Below, in pieces: positions 17,718 through 26,004 of a stretch of DNA of 64,000 bases. Source of the DNA: Wylensekiella montiformis. Lineage in GTDB: Bacteria > Bacillota > Negativicutes > Selenomonadales > Selenomonadaceae. Below the pieces are notes generated by a model. The model did no database searches. It saw nothing but the letters and a program-made list of their open reading frames with translations, and had not been told where the DNA came from. Location of the stretch: NCBI RefSeq assembly GCF_009697385.1, contig NZ_VUNL01000005.1, positions 124,001 to 188,000 on the forward strand, written 5' to 3'. Positions within the stretch are counted from its first letter, which is position 1. Every line of letters begins with the position of its first letter. Position numbers and translations under genes: made by a program.

Positions 17718-19031
17718 ATGGATTGGAACGAAAAAATTATGGAAGCCGCGGATGGACTGCAGGAGGAGATGACGGCGTGCCGCCGGGATCTGCATCGTTA
17801 TCCGGAGCCGGGCTGGACGGAGTTCCGCACGGCGGCGAAGGCCGCCGCGTTTCTGACGTCGCTGGGTTATACGGTAAAGACCGGGGCGGACGCGGTGAAG
17901 CAGGACTGCATGATGGGCGTTCCTTCGCCAGAGCAGTTGGCGGCGGATCAGCAGCGGGCCGTTCAGGAAGGCGCGGACCCGCAATGGGTTCATCGGATGG
18001 ACGGCGGCCGGACCGGACTGGTGGCCGAGTGGAAATTCCGCGAAGGCGGCCCGGTCGTCGCCATTCGTTTCGATATGGACTGCAATGAAGTGACGGAAAC
18101 GGACGATCCGGCGCATAAACCCAATCAGGAGTCGTTTGCCTCGCATCATCCCGGCGCGATGCATGCCTGCGGGCATGACGGGCATACGACGGTCGGGCTG
18201 GCGCTCGCCAGGGTGCTGGCTTCGCTGCAGGAGGAGCTGCGCGGTACGGTCCGCCTGATTTTCCAGCCGGCGGAGGAGGGCGTGCGCGGCGCTCATGCGA
18301 TGGTGGAATCGGGCATTGTCGATGATGTGGATTATCTGCTCGGTGCGCATTTCGGGTTCAAGATGCGGCGGACGGGCAGCGTTGCCTGCAATGTCACGGG
18401 TTTTTTGGCGACCAGCAAATACGATGCCCGGTTCTTTGGCGTTCCGGCTCATGCGGGAGCTGCACCGGAACAGGGGAAAAATGCCCTGCTGGCGGCGGCC
18501 TGTGCGGCGCTGAATCTTCATGCGATCGCCCGCCATTCCGGCGGTGCGTCCCGTATCAATGTCGGCCGTCTGGAGGCCGGAAGCGGACGGAATGTCATCG
18601 GGGATAAGGCGCTGCTTTGTCTGGAGACGCGCGGCGCGACCAGCGAAATCAATCGGTATATGGAAGCGGAAGCGCTTCGCATCCTGAAAGCGGCGGCTCT
18701 GATGTATGATGTCCGTCTGGAAGTGGAAAAGACCGGTGGTGCGGCCGGCGGGAGCAATTCTGAGGAGCTGGCCGCGTTTCTGGAGCAGGAGGCCAGGGCG
18801 ACAGGGCTCTTTGATGAGGTCGTCGGAGCCTGTGATTTCGGAGCCAGCGAGGACTTTTCCTATTTCATGGAGCGCGTTCAGTCGCATGGCGGGCAGGCCG
18901 CGTATATGATGATCGGAGCAAACCTCGCGGCCGGGCATCATGATTCGCGGTTTGACTTCGATGAAAGGGCCATGGGTTATTCCCTGAAGCTGCTGGCCTG
19001 CAGCGTCTGCCGCCTGCTTCGCGAAGGATGA
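17718..19031 (+). CDS. abgA: AbgA-like p-aminobenzoyl-glutamate hydrolase (M20)
   Basis: 437 residues, strikingly similar in order and motifs to E. coli AbgA as I recall it: CRRDLHRYPEPGWTEFRTA at the N-terminus, MHACGHDGHTTVGLALA (metal ligands), IFQPAEEGVRGAHAMV with the catalytic Glu pair, VDDVDYLLGAHFG, and AAGHHDSRFDFDE near the end. The family cleaves p-aminobenzoyl-glutamate, a folate breakdown product, to PABA and glutamate. With pabB-pabC about 4 kb away, the organism may both make and salvage PABA. An ATG at 17715 is also possible; GGAGGA at 17705-17710 is better placed for 17718. No AbgB or AbgT partner is adjacent. Confidence 0.88.
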   Translation: MDWNEKIMEAADGLQEEMTACRRDLHRYPEPGWTEFRTAAKAAAFLTSLGYTVKTGADAVKQDCMMGVPSPEQLAADQQRAVQEGADPQWVHRMDGGRTGLVAEWKFREGGPVVAIRFDMDCNEVTETDDPAHKPNQESFASHHPGAMHACGHDGHTTVGLALARVLASLQEELRGTVRLIFQPAEEGVRGAHAMVESGIVDDVDYLLGAHFGFKMRRTGSVACNVTGFLATSKYDARFFGVPAHAGAAPEQGKNALLAAACAALNLHAIARHSGGASRINVGRLEAGSGRNVIGDKALLCLETRGATSEINRYMEAEALRILKAAALMYDVRLEVEKTGGAAGGSNSEELAAFLEQEARATGLFDEVVGACDFGASEDFSYFMERVQSHGGQAAYMMIGANLAAGHHDSRFDFDERAMGYSLKLLACSVCRLLREG

Positions 19032-19036
19032 TGCAG

Positions 19037-19072
19037 AGGCGCAGCCGTTTGTGCAGACGGCTGCGCCTTTGC
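19037..19072 (+). terminator. Terminator after abgA
   Basis: Twelve-base perfect stem (19037-19048 with 19057-19068, AGGCGCAGCCGT) with an 8-base loop, followed by TT-rich sequence. Confidence 0.75.
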
Positions 19073-19099
19073 GCTATGGATGTATACATGCTGAAAGGG

Positions 19100-19127
19100 T
19101 TTACAAGATATAAAATTATGATATAAT
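19100..19127 (+). promoter_or_regulatory. Promoter of the OPT transporter
   Basis: TTTACA (19100-19105), 16-base spacer, TATAAT (19122-19127), about 70 bases before the ATG at 19196. Confidence 0.65.
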
Positions 19128-19195
19128 GTATTTTGTGATTGTGCGCGGGGGGTGTACAATTGCTGAATCAATTTTTAATGTGAGGAGTAACAGCT

Positions 19196-21205
19196 ATGAA
19201 AAACGAAGACAATGAGTTCATGCGGCACGAACTGAGGCTGCCGGAGCTCACGGTCCGCGGTATGCTGCTCGGCGCTGTTCTGACCGTGATCTTTACGGCG
19301 TCCAATGTGTATCTGGGACTCAAGGTCGGTCTTACCTTTTCTTCGGCAATTCCGGCGGCAGTCATTTCTATGGCCATTTTGAAGATGGCAAAGGATTCCA
19401 ATATCCTGGAAAATAATATGGTGCAGACACAAGCGTCGGCCGCGGGGACACTGTCGGCGATTATCTTCATCATTCCGGGCATGCTGATGATCGGCTACTG
19501 GCAGGGGTTCGAATTCTGGCAGACGCTGCTGGTATCTGCCTGCGGCGGCTGTCTGGGCGTGCTTTTTACGATTCCGCTGCGCCGGGCTATGGTCGTGCAC
19601 AGCGATCTGGCTTATCCGGAAGGTGTGGCTGCTGCTGAGATCCTGAAAGTAGGAAGCAGCAGTCAGGGAAGCGGCTTGAAGGAGATCCTGTCCGGCAGTG
19701 CGGTTGCCGGCATCGTGGCGCTTCTTTCCAGCGGTTTCCATGTTCTCTCGAGCGGTTTTTCCATGTGGTTCCGTGTGGGACGCGGCATGACGCAGTTCCC
19801 GATCGGCTATTCGACGGCGCTGGTCGGCGCCGGCTATCTGATCGGCATCGCGTCAGGACTGGCTATGCTGGTCGGCATTCTGATCGCCTGGGCGGGATTT
19901 GTACCGTACTTTACGATTACGGGCGTTCTGCCCGACGGCATGACGATGCAGAAGTTTGCCGGGGCGGTGTATCAGGAGCGCGTCCGTCTGATCGGCGCAG
20001 GCGCCATGGGCGTGGCTGCTGTTTGGACGCTGATCACGCTGGCGCGTCCGGTTATCGATGGCGTCAAGGAATCCATCGCTGCCGTCGGTATGCCTGACGC
20101 GGACAAAGGAAAGCACCGCATGGATATCGACATGTCGATCAAGAGCATCGGTCTGGTCTTTGCGGTGACGGTCATCGGTCTTCTCGGTATTTTTTATGCG
20201 TTTGTCAGTCCGGAGGGGCTGCCGGCCGGCCAGAGCATCATCTTTACGGTGGTCGGCGTCGGCGTCGCCGTGCTCATGGGTTTCTTTGTGGCGGCAGCCT
20301 GCGCCTACATGGCCGGCCTAGTCGGCACGTCGTCGAGCCCGATTTCGGGCATCGGCATTCTGGGCATCATCGTGGCATCGCTGGTGATGTACGCGCTGTG
20401 CTCTTCGTTCGGTATTTTCAGCCTGCCGGGCGGCGAGAAGTTCGCGACGGCTACGGCTATTTTCACGACATCCATTATTATGGCGATCGCCTGCATTTCC
20501 AACGATAATATGCAGGATCTCAAGACGGGTTATCTCGTCGGCGCTACGCCGTGGCGCCAGCAGGTCGCGCTGCTGCTGGGCTGCGTAGTCGGCGCGCTCG
20601 TCATCGCGCCGGTGCTCAACCTTCTTTATGAAGCGTATGGTTTCCCCGGAGCGCTTCCGCGTCCTGACATGGATCCGAGTCAGGCTTTGGCCGCTCCGCA
20701 GGCCGCTCTGATGACGACGATCGCACAGGGCATTTTCTCGAGCAAGCTGGCCTGGGAGTATATTTACATCGGCATGGGACTCGGTGTTCTGCTGGTTCTC
20801 ATCGATCTTTTCCTCAAGCGCAGCACACGCAGTCTCTGTCTGCCGCCGCTTGCTGTCGGCATGGGCATCTATCTGCCGCCTTCCGTGCAGACGCCGCTCG
20901 TCATCGGCGCTGTGCTCGGCTATTTCCTGAACAAGAAGCTGCGCGCGGATAAGGGCGAAGAAGGACTGGCCGCCGGCAAGCGCCGCGGTACGCTGTTTGC
21001 GTCGGGTCTGATCGTCGGGGAGTCGATCATCGGCGTTCTGCTGGCCGGCATCATTGTCGTTTCCGTTTCCGGCGGCGGCAGTGACAGTCCGCTGGCTCTG
21101 GTCGGCAAGGACTTCGCCGATGCGGCGGAAAATATCGGTCTGGTGGTCTTTCTGATCACGCTCTGCATCTTTTCTAAAGTGGTGCTGGGCCGCAAGGCAG
21201 AATAA
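19196..21205 (+). CDS. OPT-family oligopeptide transporter
   Basis: 669 residues, about 15 hydrophobic segments. The N-terminal ELRLPELTVRGMLLGAVLT and NVYLGLKVGLTFSSAIPAA are typical of OPT/YSL proteins, as are SDLAYPEGVAAAEIL and GSSSQGSG in the first third. OPT carriers import small peptides or metal-chelate compounds by proton coupling. Peptide uptake fits the amino-acid-fermenting genes nearby, but the substrate is not readable from sequence. GAGGAG precedes the ATG. Monocistronic, with its own promoter and a downstream perfect palindrome. Confidence 0.92.
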   Translation: MKNEDNEFMRHELRLPELTVRGMLLGAVLTVIFTASNVYLGLKVGLTFSSAIPAAVISMAILKMAKDSNILENNMVQTQASAAGTLSAIIFIIPGMLMIGYWQGFEFWQTLLVSACGGCLGVLFTIPLRRAMVVHSDLAYPEGVAAAEILKVGSSSQGSGLKEILSGSAVAGIVALLSSGFHVLSSGFSMWFRVGRGMTQFPIGYSTALVGAGYLIGIASGLAMLVGILIAWAGFVPYFTITGVLPDGMTMQKFAGAVYQERVRLIGAGAMGVAAVWTLITLARPVIDGVKESIAAVGMPDADKGKHRMDIDMSIKSIGLVFAVTVIGLLGIFYAFVSPEGLPAGQSIIFTVVGVGVAVLMGFFVAAACAYMAGLVGTSSSPISGIGILGIIVASLVMYALCSSFGIFSLPGGEKFATATAIFTTSIIMAIACISNDNMQDLKTGYLVGATPWRQQVALLLGCVVGALVIAPVLNLLYEAYGFPGALPRPDMDPSQALAAPQAALMTTIAQGIFSSKLAWEYIYIGMGLGVLLVLIDLFLKRSTRSLCLPPLAVGMGIYLPPSVQTPLVIGAVLGYFLNKKLRADKGEEGLAAGKRRGTLFASGLIVGESIIGVLLAGIIVVSVSGGGSDSPLALVGKDFADAAENIGLVVFLITLCIFSKVVLGRKAE

Positions 21206-21244
21206 CGGGGTTAGGTTATCCTGCAAACATAAAATGAAACAGAA

Positions 21245-21278
21245 CGAGGGACGTATGCCTGCAGGCATACGTCCCTCG
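21245..21278. repeat. Perfect 34-base palindrome
   Basis: 21245-21278 reads identically on both strands (CGAGGGACGTATGCCTG and its complement). It has no T-run on the plus side, so it is not a textbook terminator, though it could block or stabilise the OPT mRNA end. Confidence 0.85.
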
Positions 21279-21297
21279 CTGCATATAAAGTTCGATC

Positions 21298-21313
21298 CTT
21301 AGCGTCGGATAAA
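21298..21313. repeat. Half-copy of the TTATCCGATGCT palindromic repeat
   Basis: CTTAGCGTCGGATAAA matches one arm of the repeat at 29941 and 35936 with one substitution. TTATCC at about 21218 may be the remnant of the other arm. Confidence 0.5.
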
Positions 21314-21314
21314 A

Positions 21315-21348
21315 TGAAAACGGCCGGGGCCTTTCAAGGCCCCGGCCG
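21315..21348 (-). terminator. Terminator of the PRC-barrel gene
   Basis: On the minus strand an 11-base perfect GC stem (21338-21348 with 21321-21331, GGCCCCGGCCG arms) with a 6-base loop is followed by TTTTCATTTT. Confidence 0.85.
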
Positions 21349-21355
21349 CAGCAAT

Positions 21356-22243
21356 TTACTGAACGTTCATCGAGAGTTCGATGAATTTATTGGCCAGTTT
21401 GGCTTTTTGCAGGACTTCTTCGGTGATGTCCTGTCCGGCTTCGACAATGACGATGCCGTTATCCATCTTGATGGTGCGGGCGGCTTTCTTCCCGAGCAGG
21501 AAGCGGCGGTGGCGTTCTTCCGTCGCCTTGTCTGCCGCGGCCTGCTTGTCTGCGTCAGATGGCGTGGCCTTCGGCGCTTCTTTCTTCGGTTCCGGTTTGG
21601 CAGCCGGTGCGGGTGTGGCGGCTTTTGGCGCTTCCGGCTTTACGGCAGCCGGTTCCGGAGCTTTTTGCGCTTCGGCTTTTGGCGCCGAAGGAGCTGCGGG
21701 AGCCGCGGGAGCGGGGGCCGCTTTCGCAGCCGAAGGAGCCGGCTCCGATTTCGGTGCGGTTACCGGGTTATTTTTTTTTTCGCCGGTCGGATCGATGACC
21801 GTCACTTCTTTGCCGAAGATCGAAATCTGATCGCTGGCAATGTCGGAGGTCGTTCCGTCCGGAGCCGTGATTTCACATGTTTCGATTTTGCCGTCCTCGC
21901 CGATATAGAGCTCGGAGATCTTGCCCTGAATCGTACCGGTCTTGGTGATGGCTTTTGTGCCGATGACGCGGATATTTTCATCGAGCAGGGTTTCATAGTC
22001 GCTCGCGTCGTCGAGTTTCAGGATGTTTTCGCTGTTGGTGACCGTTACGGCATCATCACCGATGGCAATGACGGATTCATATGGGATGAGCTTGACGCCG
22101 CGGTACCAGTCCTCATCTTCGATGGTGATGGCCGCTACGGTTCCCTTTTTGGCATCGATGAGAAGAGTCTTGCTCATGCCCAGCTCGCGGCCCTCGGTGA
22201 TGCTGATGATGGGAAGGCCCAGGATTTCTACGCTTTTCTTCAT
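21356..22243 (-). CDS. PRC-barrel protein with Ala/Pro/Lys-rich linker
   Basis: 295 residues, no signal peptide. Residues 1-80 and about 85-155 are two PRC-barrel-like units (GLPIISITEGRELG, KGTVAAITIEDEDW; then GKISELYIGEDGK), a small beta-barrel fold used in RNA processing, photosynthetic and envelope proteins. Residues about 160-245 are almost only Ala, Pro, Lys and Glu, a flexible linker. The last 50 residues form a compact folded segment (GIVIVEAGQDITEE). A run of ten identical bases (21771-21780, A10 on the coding strand) encodes the EKKN junction before the linker. It is followed by a TPR-protein gene upstream on the same strand, likely one operon. Confidence 0.8.
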   Translation of the reverse strand: MKKSVEILGLPIISITEGRELGMSKTLLIDAKKGTVAAITIEDEDWYRGVKLIPYESVIAIGDDAVTVTNSENILKLDDASDYETLLDENIRVIGTKAITKTGTIQGKISELYIGEDGKIETCEITAPDGTTSDIASDQISIFGKEVTVIDPTGEKKNNPVTAPKSEPAPSAAKAAPAPAAPAAPSAPKAEAQKAPEPAAVKPEAPKAATPAPAAKPEPKKEAPKATPSDADKQAAADKATEERHRRFLLGKKAARTIKMDNGIVIVEAGQDITEEVLQKAKLANKFIELSMNVQ

Positions 22244-22261
22244 GAAAATTCCTCCATTGTG

Positions 22262-23380
22262 TTATTTGCTCTGCGAACCCGAATGCAGAAACTCCGTTTC
22301 GATTTCCTGCATGATGGCTCCGGGAATATCCCGGAACGGGGTCTGGAGCGCATGGTGTTTGGATAATATATTCTGGACGATGCCGAGATAGCGGATATTT
22401 TTGGCAAATTCCTGCCGGATCGCATCGTTCGCGGCAATGATCGGCAAGGACAGGGCATGCTGGTAGGCGTCGATCGCATCCTGATAAGCGGCCTGTTCCT
22501 TGTAAATGTTCCCGAGCTCGATGATGAGAAACGGGGTGTAGCTGTCCTCCGGGAACCGGGCGATGGCCTGCTGGTAGGCGCAGATCGCGGCAGCCGGCTC
22601 ATGTGCGGCCTGCTCATAGGCAAAATCGAGCAGGGCGTCGAGCGTGTCGAGTGATTCGACCTGAGGACGGAAGGCGGCGACGGCAGCTTCCTGCTGTTTC
22701 TTCCGCTGCCTTTGGGCTTCGGCTTCCTGCTGTTTCTTCCGCTGCCTTTGGGCTTCGGCTTCCCGCTGGCGCTGCTCTGCCTCGCGCCGCTGCTTTGCCG
22801 CCTCGGCTTTTTGCCGGGCTTCTTCTTCCTGACGGCGCTGCAGCGTCTCGGCGGCCTGCTGCCGGGCTTTTTCCCGGGCGTCCCGCAATGCCTTTGCCCG
22901 ATGGACGGCGTCGGCTTTGGCGCGCGCCGCCTCTTCGGCACGGCGCTCTTCTTCTGCGGATGGCTTTTGTTCCCGGACGGCCGCGCCGGCTTCTGCGCGG
23001 TCCGGCATTGCCTTTTCGGCAGCGGGTAAAGCGGCAGCCGGTTCCGGCTGTGCTGCCTGATCCGGGGGCAATGCCGCGGCATCGGTTTCGGCGGGAATCG
23101 GAGACTCCTGCTCCTTTTTTCGTTCTTCGCGGCGCAGCAGATGTTCGTTGACCAGCGTCACCAGAGCGGCGGCCAAAACGACGAGGACGCCGAGGCGGAA
23201 GTAATGCGTGCGGTCCAAAAAGGCGCTCATCGAGATGGCCAGAGCATTGACAATAAAGGCCAGCACAGCGCACAGCACCAGCGAAATCCATTTCATTTCG
23301 ATGCCGGCCAGCCGGCACAGCCGGTAGATCAGGAAGATGCTGATTGCCATAATGGAGCCGGTCAACAAGATAAATGTCAT
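22262..23380 (-). CDS. Membrane-anchored coiled-coil TPR protein
   Basis: 372 residues. Two hydrophobic segments near the N-terminus (about 1-22 and 28-55, a third at about 60-75) anchor it. Residues about 120-240 are an Arg/Glu/Gln/Ala-rich coiled coil, containing an exact 12-residue duplication encoded by a 36-base tandem repeat. Residues about 245-350 contain TPR-like helices (EPAAAICAYQQAIARFPED, AAYQDAIDAYQHAL). Such proteins scaffold envelope or secretion complexes; I cannot name one. GAGGTGAGCAGC before the ATG at 23380 supports this start over one 39 bases upstream. Its stop is 19 bases from the PRC-barrel gene start. Confidence 0.8.
   Translation of the reverse strand: MTFILLTGSIMAISIFLIYRLCRLAGIEMKWISLVLCAVLAFIVNALAISMSAFLDRTHYFRLGVLVVLAAALVTLVNEHLLRREERKKEQESPIPAETDAAALPPDQAAQPEPAAALPAAEKAMPDRAEAGAAVREQKPSAEEERRAEEAARAKADAVHRAKALRDAREKARQQAAETLQRRQEEEARQKAEAAKQRREAEQRQREAEAQRQRKKQQEAEAQRQRKKQQEAAVAAFRPQVESLDTLDALLDFAYEQAAHEPAAAICAYQQAIARFPEDSYTPFLIIELGNIYKEQAAYQDAIDAYQHALSLPIIAANDAIRQEFAKNIRYLGIVQNILSKHHALQTPFRDIPGAIMQEIETEFLHSGSQSK
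22688..22759. repeat. 36-base in-frame tandem repeat
   Basis: Two perfect 36-base units (22688-22723 and 22724-22759) encode duplicated RQRKKQQEAEAQ-type coiled-coil sequence within the TPR protein. Confidence 0.9.
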
Positions 23381-23615
23381 GCTGCTCACCTCTTCCTTGG
23401 AATGGGATAATAATCCCATTATAAAAAGTCATTCGACAAAGTCGGCTGAAATCCTGCCGCCCGGACAGATTTCTTTCCTGATTATAGCATATTCCCGCGG
23501 CTCCGGCATGCCTGCGGGAAAACTTTGCGGGGATTTTTTATTTCTATCCGTTTTTGGCAGATTTTGACGGACTTTTATAGTATAATAGTAGCTAACAGAA
23601 AGGAACGATTGCAAT

Positions 23616-25295
23616 ATGATGTATGAACAGGAGGCTGTCATTCGTCATGAGAGCGGGATCCATGCCCGCATCGCGGCGATGATCGTGCAGCGGGCCAAGG
23701 AGCTGGGACGCAAATATGGAACGCGTCTCTATCTGAGGAGCGAGCGCAGCGAGCGCTGCGAGATGCACAGCCTGATGAAGCTGGTCGCTCTGAAGATCTC
23801 ATGCGGTGATTCGGTCTTCGTCGCTGCCGAGGGGGACGAGGGGCGTCAGGCGGTCTATGAGATGGTGAAGTTCCTGGAGGGCGATTTCGAGATGAATGAA
23901 CCCGGGGAGATCCATGAGATGGACCTGCTGCTGCATGAAAATGCACTGATGCAGGAACGCCTGCAGATGATTTTGGAAGCGGTTCAAGATGGGATCTGCG
24001 TCGTGGACCGGACGGGCGAGATCACCTATGTCAATCCATCCTATCTGCGTATTGTGCATAAGACGCCGGAAATGGTCGTCGGTCAGAACGTATTCAAAAC
24101 CGCGCCGGACGGCAACCGGTGCGGCGTGCTGCGGTCGGGTGTGGCCCGCATCGGCAGCATCAGCCATAAAAAAGATGGCACGACGGTGGTAGCCAATGTC
24201 AATCCGATCTTTGTGGATGGGGAAATCGCCGGCGTCGTATCGGTCATCAAGGACATCACGGAGCTGCAGAATCTCATGGCCCGTCTTTCGCAGGTTTCCG
24301 CACGGGCCGAGTATCTGGAGCAGGAATTGCTGCGCACGAAGAAAACGGCGCAGGCGTTCAAAAATTATATCGGCAAGAGCGGAAAGGTCGTGGATGTGCT
24401 GGCGCTGGCCTCCAAGGCCGCCGGTTCTTCGGCGACGGTGCTCGTCCGCGGCGAGAGCGGTACGGGCAAGGAGGTCATCGCGGAAGGGATCCACTATGCC
24501 AGCGAACGGCGGCGCGGCCCGTTTATCCGCGTCAACTGCGGCGCGATACCCGGGACTCTGCTGGAGTCGGAGCTGTTCGGACATGAAAAGGGCGCCTTTA
24601 CGGGGGCGGTCCGCCGCAAGCTGGGCAAATTTGAACTGGCGGATCATGGGACGATTTTCCTCGACGAGATCGGCGAGATGGACAAGAACATGCAGGTCAA
24701 GCTGCTGCGCGTGCTGCAGCAAAAGGAGTTTGACCGTGTGGGCGGCGAGGAAACCGTGCATGTCGATGTGCGCATCATTGCGGCGACCAATCGCGATTTG
24801 GAGCAGATGGTCAAGGACGGCACCTTCCGGGATGATCTGTACTATCGGCTGAATGTCATTCCGATCAGTCTGCCGCCGCTCCGGGACCGCGTCGACGACA
24901 TCCCGCTGCTCGTCGAGCATTTTATCGCGAAGATCAGCGCGGAGAACGGCAAGCCGGTTCGCGGCATCACGCCGGAGGCCATGCAGGTCATGATGCGCTA
25001 TCAGTGGCCGGGCAACGTTCGTGAGCTGGAAAACGTCATTGAGCGGGTCATCACGCTTATGGACAGCGAGACGATTACCATCACCTCGCTCCCTTCCTAT
25101 ATAAAAGGCGAGATGGCGGGGCGCGAGGTGCGTCACTTTGCGGCGGATACCGCCGTGCTGCCCTGGGAGGAGTACGAAAAGCAGATCATTGCCAATGCGC
25201 TTCGCCAGTGCGGCAGCTTTAACGCCGCGGCCAAAATGCTGAAAATCACGCATAAAACCGTGGCGGCGAAAGCCAGAAAATACGATTTGGTATAA
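23616..25295 (+). CDS. HPr-PAS-AAA+-Fis sigma-54 activator
   Basis: 559 residues. Domains: HPr-like domain at about 1-90 with GIHARIA (His16, Arg18 as in HPr, but Ile where HPr has Pro) and HSLMKLVAL (Ser52 at the position of the HPr regulatory serine); PAS domain at about 105-215 (GICVVDRTGEITYVNPSY); AAA+ domain at about 245-470 with Walker A GESGTGKE, GAFTGA (about 325) needed to contact sigma-54, and FLDEIGEMD; Fis-type helix-turn-helix at the C-terminus (FNAAAKMLKITHKTV). It should activate sigma-54 promoters in response to PTS phosphorylation and/or a PAS ligand. It sits directly upstream of ptsH, which has a consensus sigma-54 promoter, so ptsHI is its obvious target. Confidence 0.92.
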   Translation: MMYEQEAVIRHESGIHARIAAMIVQRAKELGRKYGTRLYLRSERSERCEMHSLMKLVALKISCGDSVFVAAEGDEGRQAVYEMVKFLEGDFEMNEPGEIHEMDLLLHENALMQERLQMILEAVQDGICVVDRTGEITYVNPSYLRIVHKTPEMVVGQNVFKTAPDGNRCGVLRSGVARIGSISHKKDGTTVVANVNPIFVDGEIAGVVSVIKDITELQNLMARLSQVSARAEYLEQELLRTKKTAQAFKNYIGKSGKVVDVLALASKAAGSSATVLVRGESGTGKEVIAEGIHYASERRRGPFIRVNCGAIPGTLLESELFGHEKGAFTGAVRRKLGKFELADHGTIFLDEIGEMDKNMQVKLLRVLQQKEFDRVGGEETVHVDVRIIAATNRDLEQMVKDGTFRDDLYYRLNVIPISLPPLRDRVDDIPLLVEHFIAKISAENGKPVRGITPEAMQVMMRYQWPGNVRELENVIERVITLMDSETITITSLPSYIKGEMAGREVRHFAADTAVLPWEEYEKQIIANALRQCGSFNAAAKMLKITHKTVAAKARKYDLV

Positions 25296-25298
25296 TTT

Positions 25299-25358
25299 AC
25301 CAATGATTGGTCTTTTTTACCAATCTTCTATTCAAATTTGATATTTTTTACCAAAACA
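25299..25358. promoter_or_regulatory. Candidate enhancer sites (ACCAAT repeats)
   Basis: ACCAATGATTGGT at 25299-25311 is a near-perfect palindrome; TTTACCAAT recurs at about 25317-25324 and TTTACCAAA at about 25348-25355. These sit 115-175 bases upstream of the sigma-54 promoter, the usual distance for activator binding sites. Confidence 0.6.
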
Positions 25359-25470
25359 ATTAACAAAGTTTATGCACATTTATGAAAACATAAGCCAAGA
25401 CTTTTTCTGAACCCTTATCGTTCAAGGATTCAGCGAAAGATATAGAAATTTTTCCCAACCGCGTAAAAGT

Positions 25471-25486
25471 TGGCACGCGTTTTGCA
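25471..25486 (+). promoter_or_regulatory. Consensus sigma-54 promoter of ptsH
   Basis: TGGCAC (25471-25476), five bases, TTGCA (25482-25486); the GG and GC doublets are 10 bases apart as sigma-54 requires. It lies about 88 bases before the ptsH start. Confidence 0.88.
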
Positions 25487-25573
25487 TCATTTACTAAGCA
25501 GTTCGACGAGATTCGTGCTGATTCCTGCGGGGCAGGAAACGAAGAGTGTTTCAAACAGATAGGAGAGATTCAA

Positions 25574-25840
25574 ATGACTCAGGAAACGATCACCATCGAA
25601 AACAAGACCGGCATCCATGCCCGCCCGGCGTCCATCTTTGTTCAGACGGCTACGAAGTTCAAATCCAAGGTGCAGATTCAGGCCAAGGGCAAGACGGTAG
25701 ATGCCAAGAGCATTCTCATGATTATGAGCATGGGTCTGGTCAAGGGGACGGAGATCACGATTGTTGCCGATGGCCCGGATGAGGCAGAGGCAGTCAAGGC
25801 ACTGAAAGATCTGGTTGCTTCCAAGTTCGGCGAGGAGTAA
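25574..25840 (+). CDS. ptsH: Phosphocarrier protein HPr
   Basis: 88 residues with canonical GIHARPAS (His15, accepts phosphate from enzyme I) and AKSILMIM (Ser46, target of HPr kinase in Firmicutes). Transfers phosphate from EI to sugar-specific EIIA proteins in the cytoplasm. AGGAGAG just upstream. It is transcribed from the sigma-54 promoter at 25471, an unusual arrangement for the general PTS genes, and is followed by ptsI after 164 bases. Confidence 0.97.
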   Translation: MTQETITIENKTGIHARPASIFVQTATKFKSKVQIQAKGKTVDAKSILMIMSMGLVKGTEITIVADGPDEAEAVKALKDLVASKFGEE

Positions 25841-26004
25841 TTTCCCGGGCTTGCGGTACTCGGAATGGAAAGCCTTCCCGCCGGGGCTCCGGGGGAGGGC
25901 TTTTCTTGCGGATGCTTTCATCGGGAAAGGCTGTGAAACAGCAGGACGGTATGGACCGGTCCGATTGTATGATACGGGGATTGTTTTTTTCAGGGGGGAA
26001 AGAA

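Noticed and set aside
23554-23569. Sigma-54 promoter before the HPr-domain activator
   Set aside because: TTGGCAGATTTTGACG has the GG but the doublet 10 bases later is CG, not GC. A nearby TATAAT at 23581 suggests ordinary sigma-70 control, although no -35 at proper spacing is clear.
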